A stretch of 64,000 nt of DNA from Hymenochaete sp. R1 (GCA_019400425.1 JAFREE010000105.1:22020-86019); one strand, 5' to 3'; numbered from the stretch's first letter, positions 34,611-46,325 are shown. A program made the numbers and translations. The notes: a model not told the origin generated them from the letters alone.

Positions 34611-36391
34611 TTAGGCCAGTAACATCTTCAACGGGTCCTGGATGTAATCGCGAACTTTGACTAGAATAGAAGTTAATGGTCGCATCCCGCACATATTTTT
34701 CAAACGACGGCTTGCCTAAGAACGTCACGGCTTCACGCCCATCGAGGAGACGGTGATCATATGTAAGCGCGACAACCATTATAGGTCGGATGACAATCTC
34801 GCCGTCAACAACGACTGGCTTCTCCTTGATCGCGTGCATACCAAGTACGGCGGCTTGAGGTAGGTTGATGATGGGGGTACCGTAAAGTGAGCCAAAGACA
34901 CCGCCGTTAGAGCTAGAAGATGGCCGAATCAAATTTGAACTTCAAGGGAAATTGGTATGTCAGCTTACATAGTAAAACTACCACCGGCCATGTCCTCAAT
35001 CGTGAGTTTGTTGTCGCGCGCCTTCTTCCCGAGAGCAGCGATCTCTTTCTCAATATCTACGAAGCCCATCCCCTCTGCGTTCCTCACTACAGGCGTTACA
35101 AGACCTTTGGGGGTAGCCACGGCCACACTCAAGTCAACGTAGTCCCTATACACGATCTCGTCACCCTCAATGGATGCGTTAGCAGCTGGTATCTCCTTCA
35201 AAGCCAAACAAGAAGCCTTCGCGAACGCGCTCATGAATCCAAGCTTAACGTCGTGCTCCTTGAGAACCTCGTCCTTAAACCGGCTTCGCATTTCCATCAA
35301 TGCAGACATATCGATCTCGTTGAACGTCGTCAGTGACGCAGCGGCGTTTTGCGACTCCTTGAGGCGTTCAGCGATACGCAGTCTCATCCGCGACATCTTC
35401 ACGCGTGTCTCACTACGCGATCCCGGTGCTTTTGCTACTGCAGACTCCTGCTTAGCCTCCTTCGGTTTCGGCTTATCAGAAGCGGGTTTAGGAGGCGCTG
35501 GTGCGGGTTTTGAAGATTCAGAGGATTGGGATCCACTAGGCTCTTTGTGCTGAGGCGCGTTGGGAGGGTCGGACTCAGTTTTGACCTCCTTCTGCGGGGC
35601 TTCGTTCTCCGGGTCGCTTTTCGGAGGTTCGGACTTGTCTTCCGCAGGTTTCTCGGAAGATGACGCTGCATCGTTATCAAGACTTGTTTTTAGAGCTGGA
35701 TGAAGTGTCAATAACTCACTTTCTCCTGCAGCCCCGGCGTCGTATCTGAAAAGGTCTTGGCCGACCGTTACCGTATCTTCCTCCTCAGCAAGCAACTCGG
35801 TGATTTTGCCAGCCTTAGGGGCATTTACGGTGACATCAATCTATGAATCAATGATACGCGTAAGCCTCAAAGTCTCGGTTAAGGACGCAGATTTAGCAAT
35901 AATTGAAGCATGTAGCGACGACTTCGCCCAAAAATGTTTGCAAGAGAAAGACGTAACGTGTCGAAGGAAACAAGCATAAAGAACTCACCTTGTCCGTCTC
36001 AATAGTCGCAACCTCCTCGTCTTGCTCTACAGAGTCCCCAACTTTCTTCTGCCACTGCTTCAAGGTCCCTTCTGAGATTGACTCTGCCATAGTTGGGACC
36101 TTAACAACCTCATCTATGACATAACGTTGAAGCTCCCTTTCCGCACAGAAAAAAACAATGCGAAGTTCAGACCTTGAAGTAAACGTGTCGAATGAAACTG
36201 CGACCGTAAAATTTGGGAGCCTGATGGTGATCTCCTACACGCAATACGAGAGTATTAGATAACTTCCTTCTCGGTCAAACATTTCAAGAGCATTAGACGT
36301 ACCAAGCGGCGGACAGGGCGGCAGCCTGGGCTACCCGCGCCGCAGGAAGACCTTGAGCACGCACCGCGGCTACTACACGCTTCGATAGCAT
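34611..36391 (-). CDS. KGD2: Dihydrolipoamide succinyltransferase, E2 of 2-oxoglutarate dehydrogenase
   Basis: Mitochondrial TCA-cycle E2 enzyme that transfers succinyl from lipoamide to CoA. Six exons (36391-36303, 36234-36173, 36113-35989, 35840-34969, 34912-34716, 34660-34611) give 464 residues. Features: an Arg/Ala-rich presequence ([20 protein letters not shown]); a lipoyl domain, [16 protein letters not shown] with lipoyl Lys in ETDK; a long Pro/Lys/Glu/Ser linker; then the catalytic domain with [54 protein letters not shown] and the active-site [12 protein letters not shown]. The last intron begins GC rather than GT (GCAAGC, bases 34715-34658). The peripheral-subunit domain of E2p is absent, as expected for DLST. 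Convergent with the tRNA. Confidence 0.95.
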
Positions 36392-37197
36392 CGTTGAAGA
36401 CGCCTTTGTGCGCTAGCTCAGACGAGCAAGAAAAAAATGGAGGAAAGTGAAGGATGGAAGGAGGGCAACTGATGATGACGCTCTCTGTCCCTGTCCAGAG
36501 CTCGACGCGCTGAGGTGGACTCGTGGGACTTGATTACTCAAAAAAGAACTGCTCGAAGGGGACCTTCACGGATCGGGTTGTTTTCCGTTGTTGTTCATGG
36601 CCTTGATCACGATCATGAGCCTCGAATACGATGAGGACAATGTCGTTGCCGGCGACATCCTCTTAACGAAGCTTTTGCTGTCTGAAAACGAACAATCCGT
36701 GTTAATATGAGGCAAAAGTACGCATTCATCGGGGCTTGTTCGCGGATGCAAATACTCACTAGTTCCCTTCGTTTTTTTTCTCAGCGTCCGCGCTTAGGTG
36801 TATCACATCAGAAGGAACACCTCAAGTCCGAACTTTGATCAGCCCATCATATTCTGACTGTGACCGCTCCGCAACCACAAGAAGCTCTTCCTATTCAAAG
36901 AATCAGTGATTACTCCGTTGAGCTTTGGAGACTTGGAAACCAATTCTGATCTACCATGACGAGAACCTTGACGCCAATCTCAAAATAGGCATCCGACTCG
37001 GCCTGGTCAGATCCAGTCGACTGCTTAGCTCTTTCTATGCTCAAGTCTTCTTTCTTGAGCGCTGGTGTTTTCTGCCTTTCTTTCCTTGTCTCTGACCACG
37101 ACCACAATCATTCAACCCGACCCCCACCAAGACAACACTCAATCGATCGACCTGGAGAGTTAGAGTTGCAGGACGAGCTCGACCTGCACAGCGCAGT
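36392..37197. other. Intergenic with unassigned coding-like segments
   Basis: 806 bp between KGD2 and the membrane-protein gene, in divergent layout. On the minus strand two stretches look coding-like: about 37065-36955 joined by a GT-AG pair to 36897-36832, and 36676-36550. No ATG opens the first in frame and I could not build a whole gene. On the plus strand 37037 starts a short signal-peptide-like frame. Confidence 0.4.
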
Positions 37198-38594
37198 ATG
37201 GCTTGCTTTGGATGGACTTGTGCGGTGTCGAATAATCCTTTTATTGATCAAGGGGAGGGTGATGATTCGACATCGACAACGGCCCAGCAAGCTACGACTG
37301 CTGCTCCGGCCGCCACTTCAACACCACCTGCCGCAACGACGACCGCGTCCCCAACACCTCAGTCCTCTTCAACAACGGCACCGAAGACATCGACGACCCA
37401 AGCTGCTGCTACGTCTAGTTCTAGCACAACCACGTCTTCAAGCTCGACAACGAGCAGTTCGTCCTCGAGTTCTGCTCAATCCACTTCCAGCTCAACTACC
37501 ACGAGTCACACGTCCCTCGCGGATAAAAGCACATCTATAGTCGCAAGCACGTCTGCATCTCTGACGACGAGCGTGGAGAATGGGTCGTCTACTATCTCCT
37601 CCCCCTCTATCACCTCGTCCGCCGAACCTTCACAAACAAACGATGTTGGTGCAACCCCTCTCCCCCGCTCGACTCTCCTTGCTATCTCTATCGCCTTAGG
37701 GTCCCTCTTCTTTCTCATCCTGATCCTTTTCCTCATTCTCTGGCGAGCGGGAAAGCTTCGTTTCACAAAGCGAGACAGAAAACGCAACGCGAGCGAAAAT
37801 ATCCAGCCATTCGTGGACCGCCACATGGAGGAAGCACGAATGCTCCCAGGATCAGCGTCCGCGCAGATGCTCACACCGACAATGACGACGCCGACGTGGG
37901 ATAGGCGGTGGACGAATGGATCGACGAACTCACTTGGAACGTTGGTATCGCAGTTGACTCTGGCGGAATACATGGAAACGCAAAGGCACAATGGTGGGTT
38001 TATGTTTTCCTTACGTCTCCTTCCCCCGTTTTGTGCCCGACTGTACACTGATGGAAAACATGACATATCGTGGAACGTAACCTACATAGTTCCTCGCTCG
38101 AAAAATCTGGACTACGACTCTCGGGAGGGCGGGACTTCGAACTCCCACGAGGCGTCACAGTCGCATTCGAATTCGCACTCCCCATCGCACTCTCAGTCTC
38201 AGTCTCAGATGCAGTCAACCAGCCAACAACTTCAGATACCTCAGGAAGCGCATCAGTCCACCACAGAGAGCCCGCCCGTAAGCCCTCTGTCTCCAACGGG
38301 AGGCGGCGTCGTACACGCTTCTCGCTCGACCGCCCCTCCGAGCTACAGGAGTTCTGGTTCTATTCTTTCTCCGCGGTATAGCGCCCTAGAAAACGTGCGT
38401 GCACTTTCCTTGATTTTTCGCCATGCGCATGTCTTCTCGTGAGAGACGACGGCGTTTGCGTATATGGTCGAATTCTGATGGCTGATCGGTGCTTTACTTT
38501 CATTGATTCATTCTAGTATCCTGGATCATTATTACCTCTCACATTCACGGATACCAGCTCCACACCCTTCAGTCCGCTTTCGCCTGCTTCATGA
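37198..38594 (+). CDS. Ser/Thr-rich single-pass membrane protein (mucin-like stalk)
   Basis: Probably a plasma-membrane or wall-associated sensor-like protein of the kind abundant in basidiomycetes. Exons 37198-38394 and 38517-38594 give about 425 residues. After CAVSNNPFIDQGEGDDSTST comes about 125 residues almost wholly Ser/Thr/Ala/Pro, expected to be O-glycosylated, then one membrane helix (STLLAISIALGSLFFLILIL), a basic stop-transfer RFTKRDRKRN, and a cytosolic tail with Ser/Gln/His repeats and Pro-rich SPPVSPLSP motifs. A 96-base GTGGGT...TAG segment (37994-38089) is removable in frame. The true start may be upstream: a signal peptide MLKSSFLSAGVFCLSFL starts at 37037 and can be spliced in phase to 37192. 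Function unknown. Confidence 0.7.
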
Positions 38595-38910
38595 GGGGAT
38601 GTCGCGCTTCGCTGCCAGTATTTGATTCAGCATTGATTGCATACGTAGTTTCCCATGCATTGTTGTCTTTCACCGAACATTCCTTCACCTTTTCGTTTTT
38701 GTTTTATGTAGGAACATCTGTCGTTACTGTTTTTTTTTTCGCATTTATTATATTTACTCGTTCATTCGCTCTTTTCGTGCCTTTGTGTCATCTTCACCCA
38801 TATAGAAGGTTCTCCCAGACTGTTCTTGTGGTCTTTGTCGATCGAGTGTACACGCCCTCTTTTCTGATTCAAGGTACACGAAACATGACTTGGTTGGGTT
38901 ACTACACCAA
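38595..38910. other. Convergent 3' intergenic, 316 bp
   Basis: T-rich region between the 3' ends of the membrane-protein gene and COG7. No gene is supported. Confidence 0.5.
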
Positions 38911-41757
38911 TTATACAGACCAGCCCCGTAAACGTGCTACGGTCCTTGATATCTCCACCGCCTCACGCCTTTCCTTCTCCTGTCTCACCTCCCCGGTTTC
39001 CAGGTTGGAGCTCACAACCCCGTTAATCCTCAACCGGAGGTCATCCTGCCCCATACTCAGCGCTTCCCTCCAGGTTTCCAAGGTTGGCCATTCAACTCCC
39101 AAAGTTCGGCCAATTTGACCAAGATAGCCGAGATCCTCCGCAAGCTGTGCTGCTCCATGACTACCCAGTCGAGATATCGATGTTAGGATGCGGTTAGTGA
39201 GGTGTTCAAAGAGAATGAGCGACAAGGATGCGAGCCACGCTGAAGAGACGGCCTCGGGAGTCAGCGTAAGGGTAGTAGTCGCTTGGGAGGGGGGTACATG
39301 TATGGACAGCGTAGACATTGATGATAACGACCTACGCCTAGGCTTTGGGCGAGTTTCACTATAAAAATGATCACTTTCACCTGGTGTCCCTGACCCTGGA
39401 CCACCTGCGCCCGCCCCTTCGCCCGATGTGGTCTGCAAGCTCTCCACGTTCACAAACGGAAGCGTCTCGATGGAGAAAGCTAACGCGTCGTCGTCCGCGT
39501 AGACTTCAAACAGCCGTGGCAAGCTCAGCAAGCCCTCCGCCACGCGCTGGATCGTTGCGCTGGGGGAGAGCGAGAACGTGGGTATAGACGCATCAGTGAT
39601 GGCTCCTCCACCGCCGCCGACCCCGCCTGCTCGTCTGTCTTTTGAATCGGATGACATCCAAACGGGAGAAGAAGCGTATGTGGAGAGGTGCTTGAGCAGT
39701 GGGGTGAGGATGGTGTCTTGAAGTTTCTTTTGGCAGGCTGTGGAGAAGTCGGATACGGCTTTACGTGCACCGATGAGGAGTAAGATGTTTTGTTGGCCGA
39801 TTTGTTTCCGTTGAGACGTGAAACTGGCACTTCCGGGTGTGAAAGCAGTGTGCGGTTGTTGCGTTTGCTCGGGGTCGACTGTATCCAACAAGTTCTGCAG
39901 CTCCATGTTATTCAGCACAGACGTTTGGAGCATACCGAGTGCTGTGCGCGTTGTACCGGAAACGTACATGCCATATGGATCATCGCGTGCCGCTTTTAAT
40001 TCTTTCGAAGCCTGTAATATACTATCATACAGTCTATTTTCGAACGCATGGAGGCGTTCAAGTACGCCACGTGCCGCATCCAACAAGTGCAAAGATGATT
40101 GAAATACTGAAAGGTCGGTCGCAGAGTAATCCAGTTCGGAAAAATCATCCCCGGATTCAAACGAAGCTGTATCTGTGGAAGAAACGCTAGTTGAGTCCAG
40201 AACATCGCGGCGTGTTGCATTCAGAAACGCCTCAAACAAGTCATCAAGGACTTGTATGAGGCTATGTATACCATAGCCATGTGTGAAGGCCATGCATCGA
40301 TTCAGTGCCTCGTCTGCGATCGCTAGGACGTCCACGGCGCGTTCTCGAAGTAGCTTAGCCCCCTTCAATGTTGCAGATGGTGCTGCGAGACCCTTTAGGC
40401 GGGTTCGTAAGAACCGTCGTTCAAGTGAACCATAATCACATTGATAATCCAAAAACGGCTCGAAAAGTGTTTCCTCCCATCCGTGATCCAGAGAAGCTGC
40501 ACCATTTGCATTCGAAACGGTCAATACGGATCCCGATACTGACGACCGGTTGAGTCGACGAGAGAAGGATTGACGCGTAGACTTGCGTCGGACGGGCGCT
40601 CGCGATTGGCTCGAAGTGCCCTCGTTATCGTCTGGTGCAGCGGACGGTAAAGCAGGAGATAGTGTGAACCCTATCTTCTCCATTATCTTGTCCGTTGCCA
40701 CCGCGAAATTTTCCGTTGCCTTGAACGCGGAAATAAGCTCGGGGAGCACGTCATCACCATAAACGTTGACGAGTGCATTCAACCGTTGGAGTGGCAATGG
40801 ATGCAGGGACGCGAATGTCGTCACAATAAAAGTGGACAACGTTGGTTGAGGATCGGGGAAGATGAGAGCTGCTGAGAGGCGTTCTACTTGCACCACCGAA
40901 AGAAGTTCGTCGAAGAATTCGGGGAGGAAGGCAGCAAATTTCCGGGCGTTGGAATCGGTTGAGCCTTCAGAGACGTCCTGTAGAGCAGCATCCTGCCAAA
41001 AAGCCACGACAGTCTTCCGCTTGCTCCCGTTCCAATAGCTTCTATACTCGGCTTCCCTCTCGATGTTGCAAAAGATCTCGAAATACTTTTTGCACGCATC
41101 GACGTCATTGTTGTTTATACCAGAGACAAGAGCCGAGCTGAGCGACGCTTCAAGTTGATTTTGCAAGTTGGTCATAAGAGTTTTGCGGGCTTCAAATTCA
41201 GCAGTATTCTGGAACACTCCCAACGACTTCGAGGCTTCCGACAACCGTGAGGCGGCCCTTTCGTAGGCCTGCTCGGTAAGATACGATACGACTTCGGATT
41301 CCAAGCTCGACCAAGCTTCAGCCTCCCTTAAAACAACGAGGGCGGCATCCATGTTCCTCTTGATCGTGTCTAGCGAATGCAATTGTTCAAGAACAGCGTT
41401 CATATCCTTTGCGTGTAAGAAAGAGTCCGAGTGCCGTTCGACCTGGAGCAGGGAATGCTGCAAAGAAACCGCGTTTTCCTGCATAAGTTGGAGGTCATAC
41501 GTGAGCCTAGGTACAGTACGCGAAATATCGACAATTGTTCTTTCAAGCTGGACCGATGTATCTTCATACGCAATTTCAATCACAGCAGACAGCTGCGAGA
41601 CTTTCTTCTCGAGGTCGGCGAGGTCACGCTTGCCATCTGAGTTTTCGCCTTGCTCACCCTCCAGTGCATCGTTGATCCAAGAAGCAATGTCGGTATATTC
41701 GTCCAGGTTGCGCAGGACGTCTACATCCACTTGTTCATTAACGGTCGCGCCCTGCAT
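38911..41757 (-). CDS. COG7: Conserved oligomeric Golgi complex subunit 7
   Basis: Subunit of the COG tethering complex that guides retrograde vesicles within the Golgi. One uninterrupted ORF of about 948 residues, unusual here for lacking introns. The N-terminus LDEYTDIASWINDALEG and the following helical bundle (LADLEKKVSQLSAVIEIAYE, VPRLTYDLQLMQENAVSLQH, LHSLDTIKRNMDAALVVLRE, AWSSLESEVVSYLTE) are typical Cog7. Further on come CKKYFEIFCNIEREAEYRSY and LPEFFDELLSVVQVERL. The middle has a Ser/Arg-rich insertion and two Ser/Gly-rich loops. The start was taken at the ATG at 41757; the frame also opens at 41790 with a hydrophobic extension, but a CAG just after that ATG could be a splice acceptor from a noncoding leader exon. 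Confidence 0.9.
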   Translation of the reverse strand: MQGATVNEQVDVDVLRNLDEYTDIASWINDALEGEQGENSDGKRDLADLEKKVSQLSAVIEIAYEDTSVQLERTIVDISRTVPRLTYDLQLMQENAVSLQHSLLQVERHSDSFLHAKDMNAVLEQLHSLDTIKRNMDAALVVLREAEAWSSLESEVVSYLTEQAYERAASRLSEASKSLGVFQNTAEFEARKTLMTNLQNQLEASLSSALVSGINNNDVDACKKYFEIFCNIEREAEYRSYWNGSKRKTVVAFWQDAALQDVSEGSTDSNARKFAAFLPEFFDELLSVVQVERLSAALIFPDPQPTLSTFIVTTFASLHPLPLQRLNALVNVYGDDVLPELISAFKATENFAVATDKIMEKIGFTLSPALPSAAPDDNEGTSSQSRAPVRRKSTRQSFSRRLNRSSVSGSVLTVSNANGAASLDHGWEETLFEPFLDYQCDYGSLERRFLRTRLKGLAAPSATLKGAKLLRERAVDVLAIADEALNRCMAFTHGYGIHSLIQVLDDLFEAFLNATRRDVLDSTSVSSTDTASFESGDDFSELDYSATDLSVFQSSLHLLDAARGVLERLHAFENRLYDSILQASKELKAARDDPYGMYVSGTTRTALGMLQTSVLNNMELQNLLDTVDPEQTQQPHTAFTPGSASFTSQRKQIGQQNILLLIGARKAVSDFSTACQKKLQDTILTPLLKHLSTYASSPVWMSSDSKDRRAGGVGGGGGAITDASIPTFSLSPSATIQRVAEGLLSLPRLFEVYADDDALAFSIETLPFVNVESLQTTSGEGAGAGGPGSGTPGESDHFYSETRPKPRRRSLSSMSTLSIHVPPSQATTTLTLTPEAVSSAWLASLSLILFEHLTNRILTSISRLGSHGAAQLAEDLGYLGQIGRTLGVEWPTLETWREALSMGQDDLRLRINGVVSSNLETGEVRQEKERREAVEISRTVARLRGWSV

Positions 41758-42197
41758 GCTAATGAGGGTCAGAAGGCCAACCATGATCATAAGGTGCGTA
41801 CCTCTTACCGGCTTCCTAGTCCGATATGAAGCAACCTTCCAGTTAGAAATGGAGTCTCCGTTGGTAATTTGATGCCGCGTCTCAAGCTGTGTACGTTGAG
41901 GTCGAAGAAGTTGAGCAATGCAAAGATGATGACGGTACCGCGTAAGGAAGGACTTCTTGCCTTCCGCGTCGGTGTGTCGCTACTATCCTAACTATCCTAA
42001 CCATGTTCAAATTCCCACCACCAACACGACAATAACACAGCAATTTCATCAAACTTGGAAATGCATTTTTCTTGGGTAATGCAAAAGGGGGGTTGGCGGT
42101 ACTCGATCACAATTCGAAAAAGACTAAAATTTCATTTCTACAGTTCTTGAACTCTTCTGCACACTCTTGCTGGGATTATTTCTACGCATTGCAGCGC
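41758..42197. other. Intergenic, 440 bp
   Basis: COG7 promoter and SDR 3' flank. It may contain a noncoding COG7 leader exon with donor GTAAGAG near 41812. Nothing else recognised. Confidence 0.45.
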
Positions 42198-43383
42198 TCA
42201 CCGACCCATCCATCCTCCGTCAACAGTCACCGTCTCACCACACACATAATCAGACGCCCTGCTCGCGAGAAATACAACCACTCCTTCGAAATCCTCCGGC
42301 TTGCCCCACCTCCCTGCGGGGATTCGTTCTAAGATTTGTCGAGACCGTTCAGGGTTAGTTGTCAATGCAGTGTTCATCTGGAGCTGGAGGTCAGCAAATG
42401 CTTTGATGATCTTGGCAATTGACACATACGTCCGTGTCAATATATCCAGGGGCAATGCTATATTATCGAAATCAACTGTCAGGCGGTCTCAGTAGTCTCA
42501 GCATCTGTTGAAATGTACCAATTGACGTTGATGCGCTTCGAGCTCCATTCGTTCGAAAAACTCTTTGTCTTAAAGCACAGTTTATATTTCAATCGTTGCA
42601 ATCAAGAGCTGCAATCTCACCACTCCGTATACTCCGTGCTTAGCTGCCGCGTATGCGGGCACGGTGAATCCTCCTTGGAATGACAATAAGCTAGCAATGT
42701 TGATGATCTTCTTTGGAGGAGCGTTAGGCTGATTTTCAAGGATTTCGAGCATATGAGCTCCGGTATCCCGTGTCAGTGTCCAAACGGAACTCAAGTTGAC
42801 TTGAAGGACCTTCAAAGGAGAGTCGTTGGAACATTCAACTCCTTTTGAAGGTATATCTCACCTCATCCCAGTCGCTATCCGGAAAGAGGTGGGCCGGGTG
42901 TCTAGCATCCCAGCAATCAATTGACACTGTCATCTTTAACAACGGCTACCCACCTCCTCTGAATCCCCCCGCAATTCACTAGAATATCAATGTCCAATCC
43001 CAACCCGTTGTCCTTGAGGGAAGTGATGCGTTTTATGACACTTCGACATTCCTCCGGCGAGGACAGGTCACATTGAACGATCCACGCCTTTCTTCCGGCA
43101 ATTTCACGAACTTTCGAAGCGGTAACTTCAATGCTTGTGTCTCTCTTATATATTTCGTTGAGTACTACTTTAACAGCATTCGGGAGACATGTGATGCGCA
43201 CCTGAATAAGTACGATATCCGCTCCGGCTCTGGCTAAGGCTAGAGCTATCGACTGGCCAATACCTCTCGTCCCACCGCTGAAAGCGGATGAGCATTCTAA
43301 GTGCCGTACTGCGCATACACTCACGTCAAGACAGCTATTTTTCCTTCGAGCGAGAAAAGGTCGTGAAGGTAGCCCGAAGACAT
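42198..43383 (-). CDS. Short-chain dehydrogenase/reductase (2-deoxy-D-gluconate 3-dehydrogenase-like)
   Basis: NAD(P)-dependent oxidoreductase of the SDR superfamily, probably acting on sugar acids. Eight exons (43383-43325, 43277-43202, 43144-42954, 42901-42862, 42809-42621, 42568-42519, 42457-42430, 42377-42198) give 270 residues, a classical SDR length. Seen: cofactor loop [20 protein letters not shown]; a VNCGGIQRR segment in place of NNAG; catalytic Ser in [19 protein letters not shown]; the YAAAK Tyr-Lys pair; [14 protein letters not shown]; and the [18 protein letters not shown] and VDGGWMGR end. Seven introns in about 1.2 kb is dense, with two small exons of 28 and 40 bases. All phases close. 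Substrate is inferred from general likeness only. Confidence 0.9.
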
Positions 43384-43509
43384 AGTTTTTCAAGTTGTTT
43401 ACGGTGCCGCGTTCGTTGTTGTTGACTTGTCTTGCAGAGACGTAGAATGAGGGTCTGTGCAGGAAAGAAAGAGGAGAACATCATGATGAATGGAAACGAC
43501 GTTTAAGAT

Positions 43510-46325
43510 CAGTCTGTGCTGGAAGTTTGATTCAAAGCCGGGCCGCTAAGCCGATCGACGATCGAACCAACCCTCTCTCCCGTCTATAACCGCTGAACTC
43601 AGGAATCAGGAGTTAGGACGGACGATGTCTGCGTTTATCTAAGACCTGAATGAATTCCGTAGAGGCACGACTATTTACAATGAAATTCAGATTCAATGAT
43701 TCAAACGACTACTACTGGCGTTGAGCTCGAGAACAGGCCCGGGATGGTTCATAAATACCACCACTTCGGCCCTCATACTCCGGTCCATCTAAAGTTCAAA
43801 GAAGCAAAGTTAGAATCTATGTCTAGTCCGGCAAAAAAAAATAGAACTTACACAGCGGGTGCAGGAGTCGGATAAAGAGGGGGGGGTCGAACCTGACAAT
43901 GCGAAAAGTGAGCAAGCTGTCCACTTCATTTTGCGAATCCAGCCAAGTTCAAAATGACATTGACCATCGACCATCATAGACATCGATGACGGTTCCGGGC
44001 GTTTCCAGGGTGAAAGCTCCTGGGAAAGAGATAAGATATGAGCTGTCCGGAATTGCGGTACCAGAACCTGTGACCTCAAGCTGGATGCAGGATGGGTAGA
44101 ACTGTGCTTCGCTGGCAAGATTAAACGTAAAGATACGCGAGGCTCCGTGTAACCATTCCATAGTTAAGGATATTGATAGACTTCCGGACAAATAAAAGCT
44201 CTTGAGAATGGGACAACCGATTAGATTCAATTCGAATTCAAATGTATGCGGGCTCACACATGGAGAGCAATGATCTCGTGGTGCACGGTATATTTCCCAG
44301 ACTTCAGGCCTTTGGGAATCGTGAATGTGTAGATACTATCATTTGCCGAAAGAATTTCTGTCGCTGCCCAAAGTTCATCGGTAGCCTTTCCTTCCTCAGT
44401 AACCTATGCAGCGTCCGTTCCGGGAGGCCAGACAGCGATGTCTAACGGTGCTTCTGCCATTTAGATAATCATGCCATTATCATGGGAACCTTCTAACACC
44501 ATTTGTTATGACTTCATCGATCGATATATTTTCAGAGTATTTCCAACGTGGGAGACGGACCAGGTAGTCCAGTTCAAAGATACAGTGTCTCCTGCAGCGA
44601 CAGTGCCATAGATTGGGGCTAGTGCAGATCCAATAATGCCGTCCGCGGAATCGTCATTGCATTGTGTACGTTTGCAAAAGCTCCATAACAGCACCCATCG
44701 CCTCCAGTTACGGCTCGAGCCAAGACTATTTGTAGGGCTTCTTGAAACGTTTCAGTTTCTATGCGATGTTTGTCCCAATGTTCCTATCCTGTGTGCATTG
44801 ATACAGGTTGTCAGACGTGCGACCAGAACGCGAAAGCATGAATGAAAAAACATGCATGATGGAACATCAACTTGTCGGACCACACGCGTTCAGAGACAAT
44901 AGTTATTGCCCTCCCCTCTCTTCTTTTTCCTCCGCGCGGGAATTGAGTGAAACGGAATTTATCTTCTCGTCGGGTCGTTTGTTAAATTCTTCACTGTGAA
45001 TGAGAAGGATTGTCCAATCTCAGCGTCTCCGGCTTCTCGAAGAAGTCAAGAAGCGCGCGCAATGTCGTCGTTTATAATAGAGACTTGTATCCCTGCCCCA
45101 TAATGATATACCTTGCTTGAATTGTTGTCGCGACGCAAGCTCAGTTGAGTGCAATTACGAATGAGAACGTCTGGATGTTAGCTATTCAAGATCTTTTTCT
45201 GAGTCTGTGCTGGAAGTTTGACTCGGGGCGAAAGTCGGACCGCCTAGCCGATCGGTGATCGACCAATTTCAAGTTCATTCCCGTCTATAACCGCTGAGAT
45301 GACCTTACGATGTCAATGTTTAACCACAAAAAAAAATCGACGAGTATAAAAAGCGCAACTGATTACAAGGGGAAGAGCTGATTCGAGACACTGAGACATT
45401 ATTTACTTCGCGGTGATTCAGAACTGGAAGTGCTTTTGTCCTCAAGCTCCTGTCCATCTAATGTTCAAAGAATATAACGTTAGAATACTCAAATCACGCT
45501 CGGCAAAAATGTAAATCTTACACAGCAGGGCCAGGAATCGGATAAGGGGCACTCGTATCTAAGCGAGAAGAATAGCAAGTGTTACAGAAAATCTCACTCG
45601 TTTTGAAAAGCAGCGAAAGTTCAAAGTAGTAGTAGTATGTACTAACCATCATAGACGTCAAAGACGATTCCGGGTGTCTCAGGGGTGTAAGCTCCTGGGA
45701 AAGAGACAAGGTATGAGCTGTCCGGCGTTGCAGTACCAGTTCCTGTGACCTCAAGTTGGATGCAGGATGGGTAGAACTGTGCTCCGCTGGCAAAAATAAA
45801 CGTAAAGATACGTGAGGCTTCGTGTACCCTCTTTGCGATTGAAGCTGGCTTACGGGTATGCAAAAGCTCTGAAGTGCGGTCCATATCAGCTGATTAAATT
45901 AAATTGTACGAGAACTTACCCGTGGAGGGCAATGATCTCGTGGCGCACGATATACTGTCCAGGTTTCAAAGTTTTGGGGACCGTAAATGTGTAAATACTA
46001 TCGTTTGCCGTAAGAATGTCTGTCGCTGCCCAAAGTCCGTCGGCAGTCTTTCCTTCCTCGGCTACCTTGAAGAATACAGCGTCCGTTCCGGGAGACCACG
46101 CAGTTATATCTGACGGAGCCTTTGCCATGTAGGTGATCAAAGGGCCCTTATGACAAAATTTATTCACAATCCAGTCGAGCGAAAAAATTCTGCAGTGCTT
46201 ACGACGTGAGAGTCGGGCCACGTGGTCCAATTTAGAGCTACGGTGTCTCCGGCAGCGACAGTGCCATAAATAGGAGCTGGTGCAGATCCAATAATGCCGT
46301 CCGCGGAATCACCGTTGCATTGAAG
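43510..46325. repeat. Tandem segmental duplication carrying AA9 genes
   Basis: Block 1 (about 43510-44667) and block 2 (about 45205-46325) are direct repeats about 1.7 kb apart. Both run from a shared 3' flank (CTGTGCTGGAAGTTTGA and CCCGTCTATAACCGCTGA are present in each) through the last four AA9 exons. Block 1 ends where the first two exons should begin. Confidence 0.85.
43848..44667 (-). pseudogene. AA9 lytic polysaccharide monooxygenase pseudogene
   Basis: A decayed copy of the intact AA9 gene that lies 1.7 kb to the right. It keeps counterparts of exons 3 to 6 ([58 protein letters not shown] and PGPAV-like PAPAV end). Lesions: exons 1 and 2, with the signal peptide and first copper-binding His, are absent; the donor after the SHV-equivalent His is lost (GTTGGA for GTAAGC); exon 4 carries a TAG at 44406-44404 together with a 6-base loss; the histidine region after HEIIALH is followed by a stop. 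No function is expected. Confidence 0.88.

Noticed and set aside
38591..39118. Plus-strand open frame of 175 codons
   Set aside because: Antisense to the conserved C-terminus of COG7 and low complexity.
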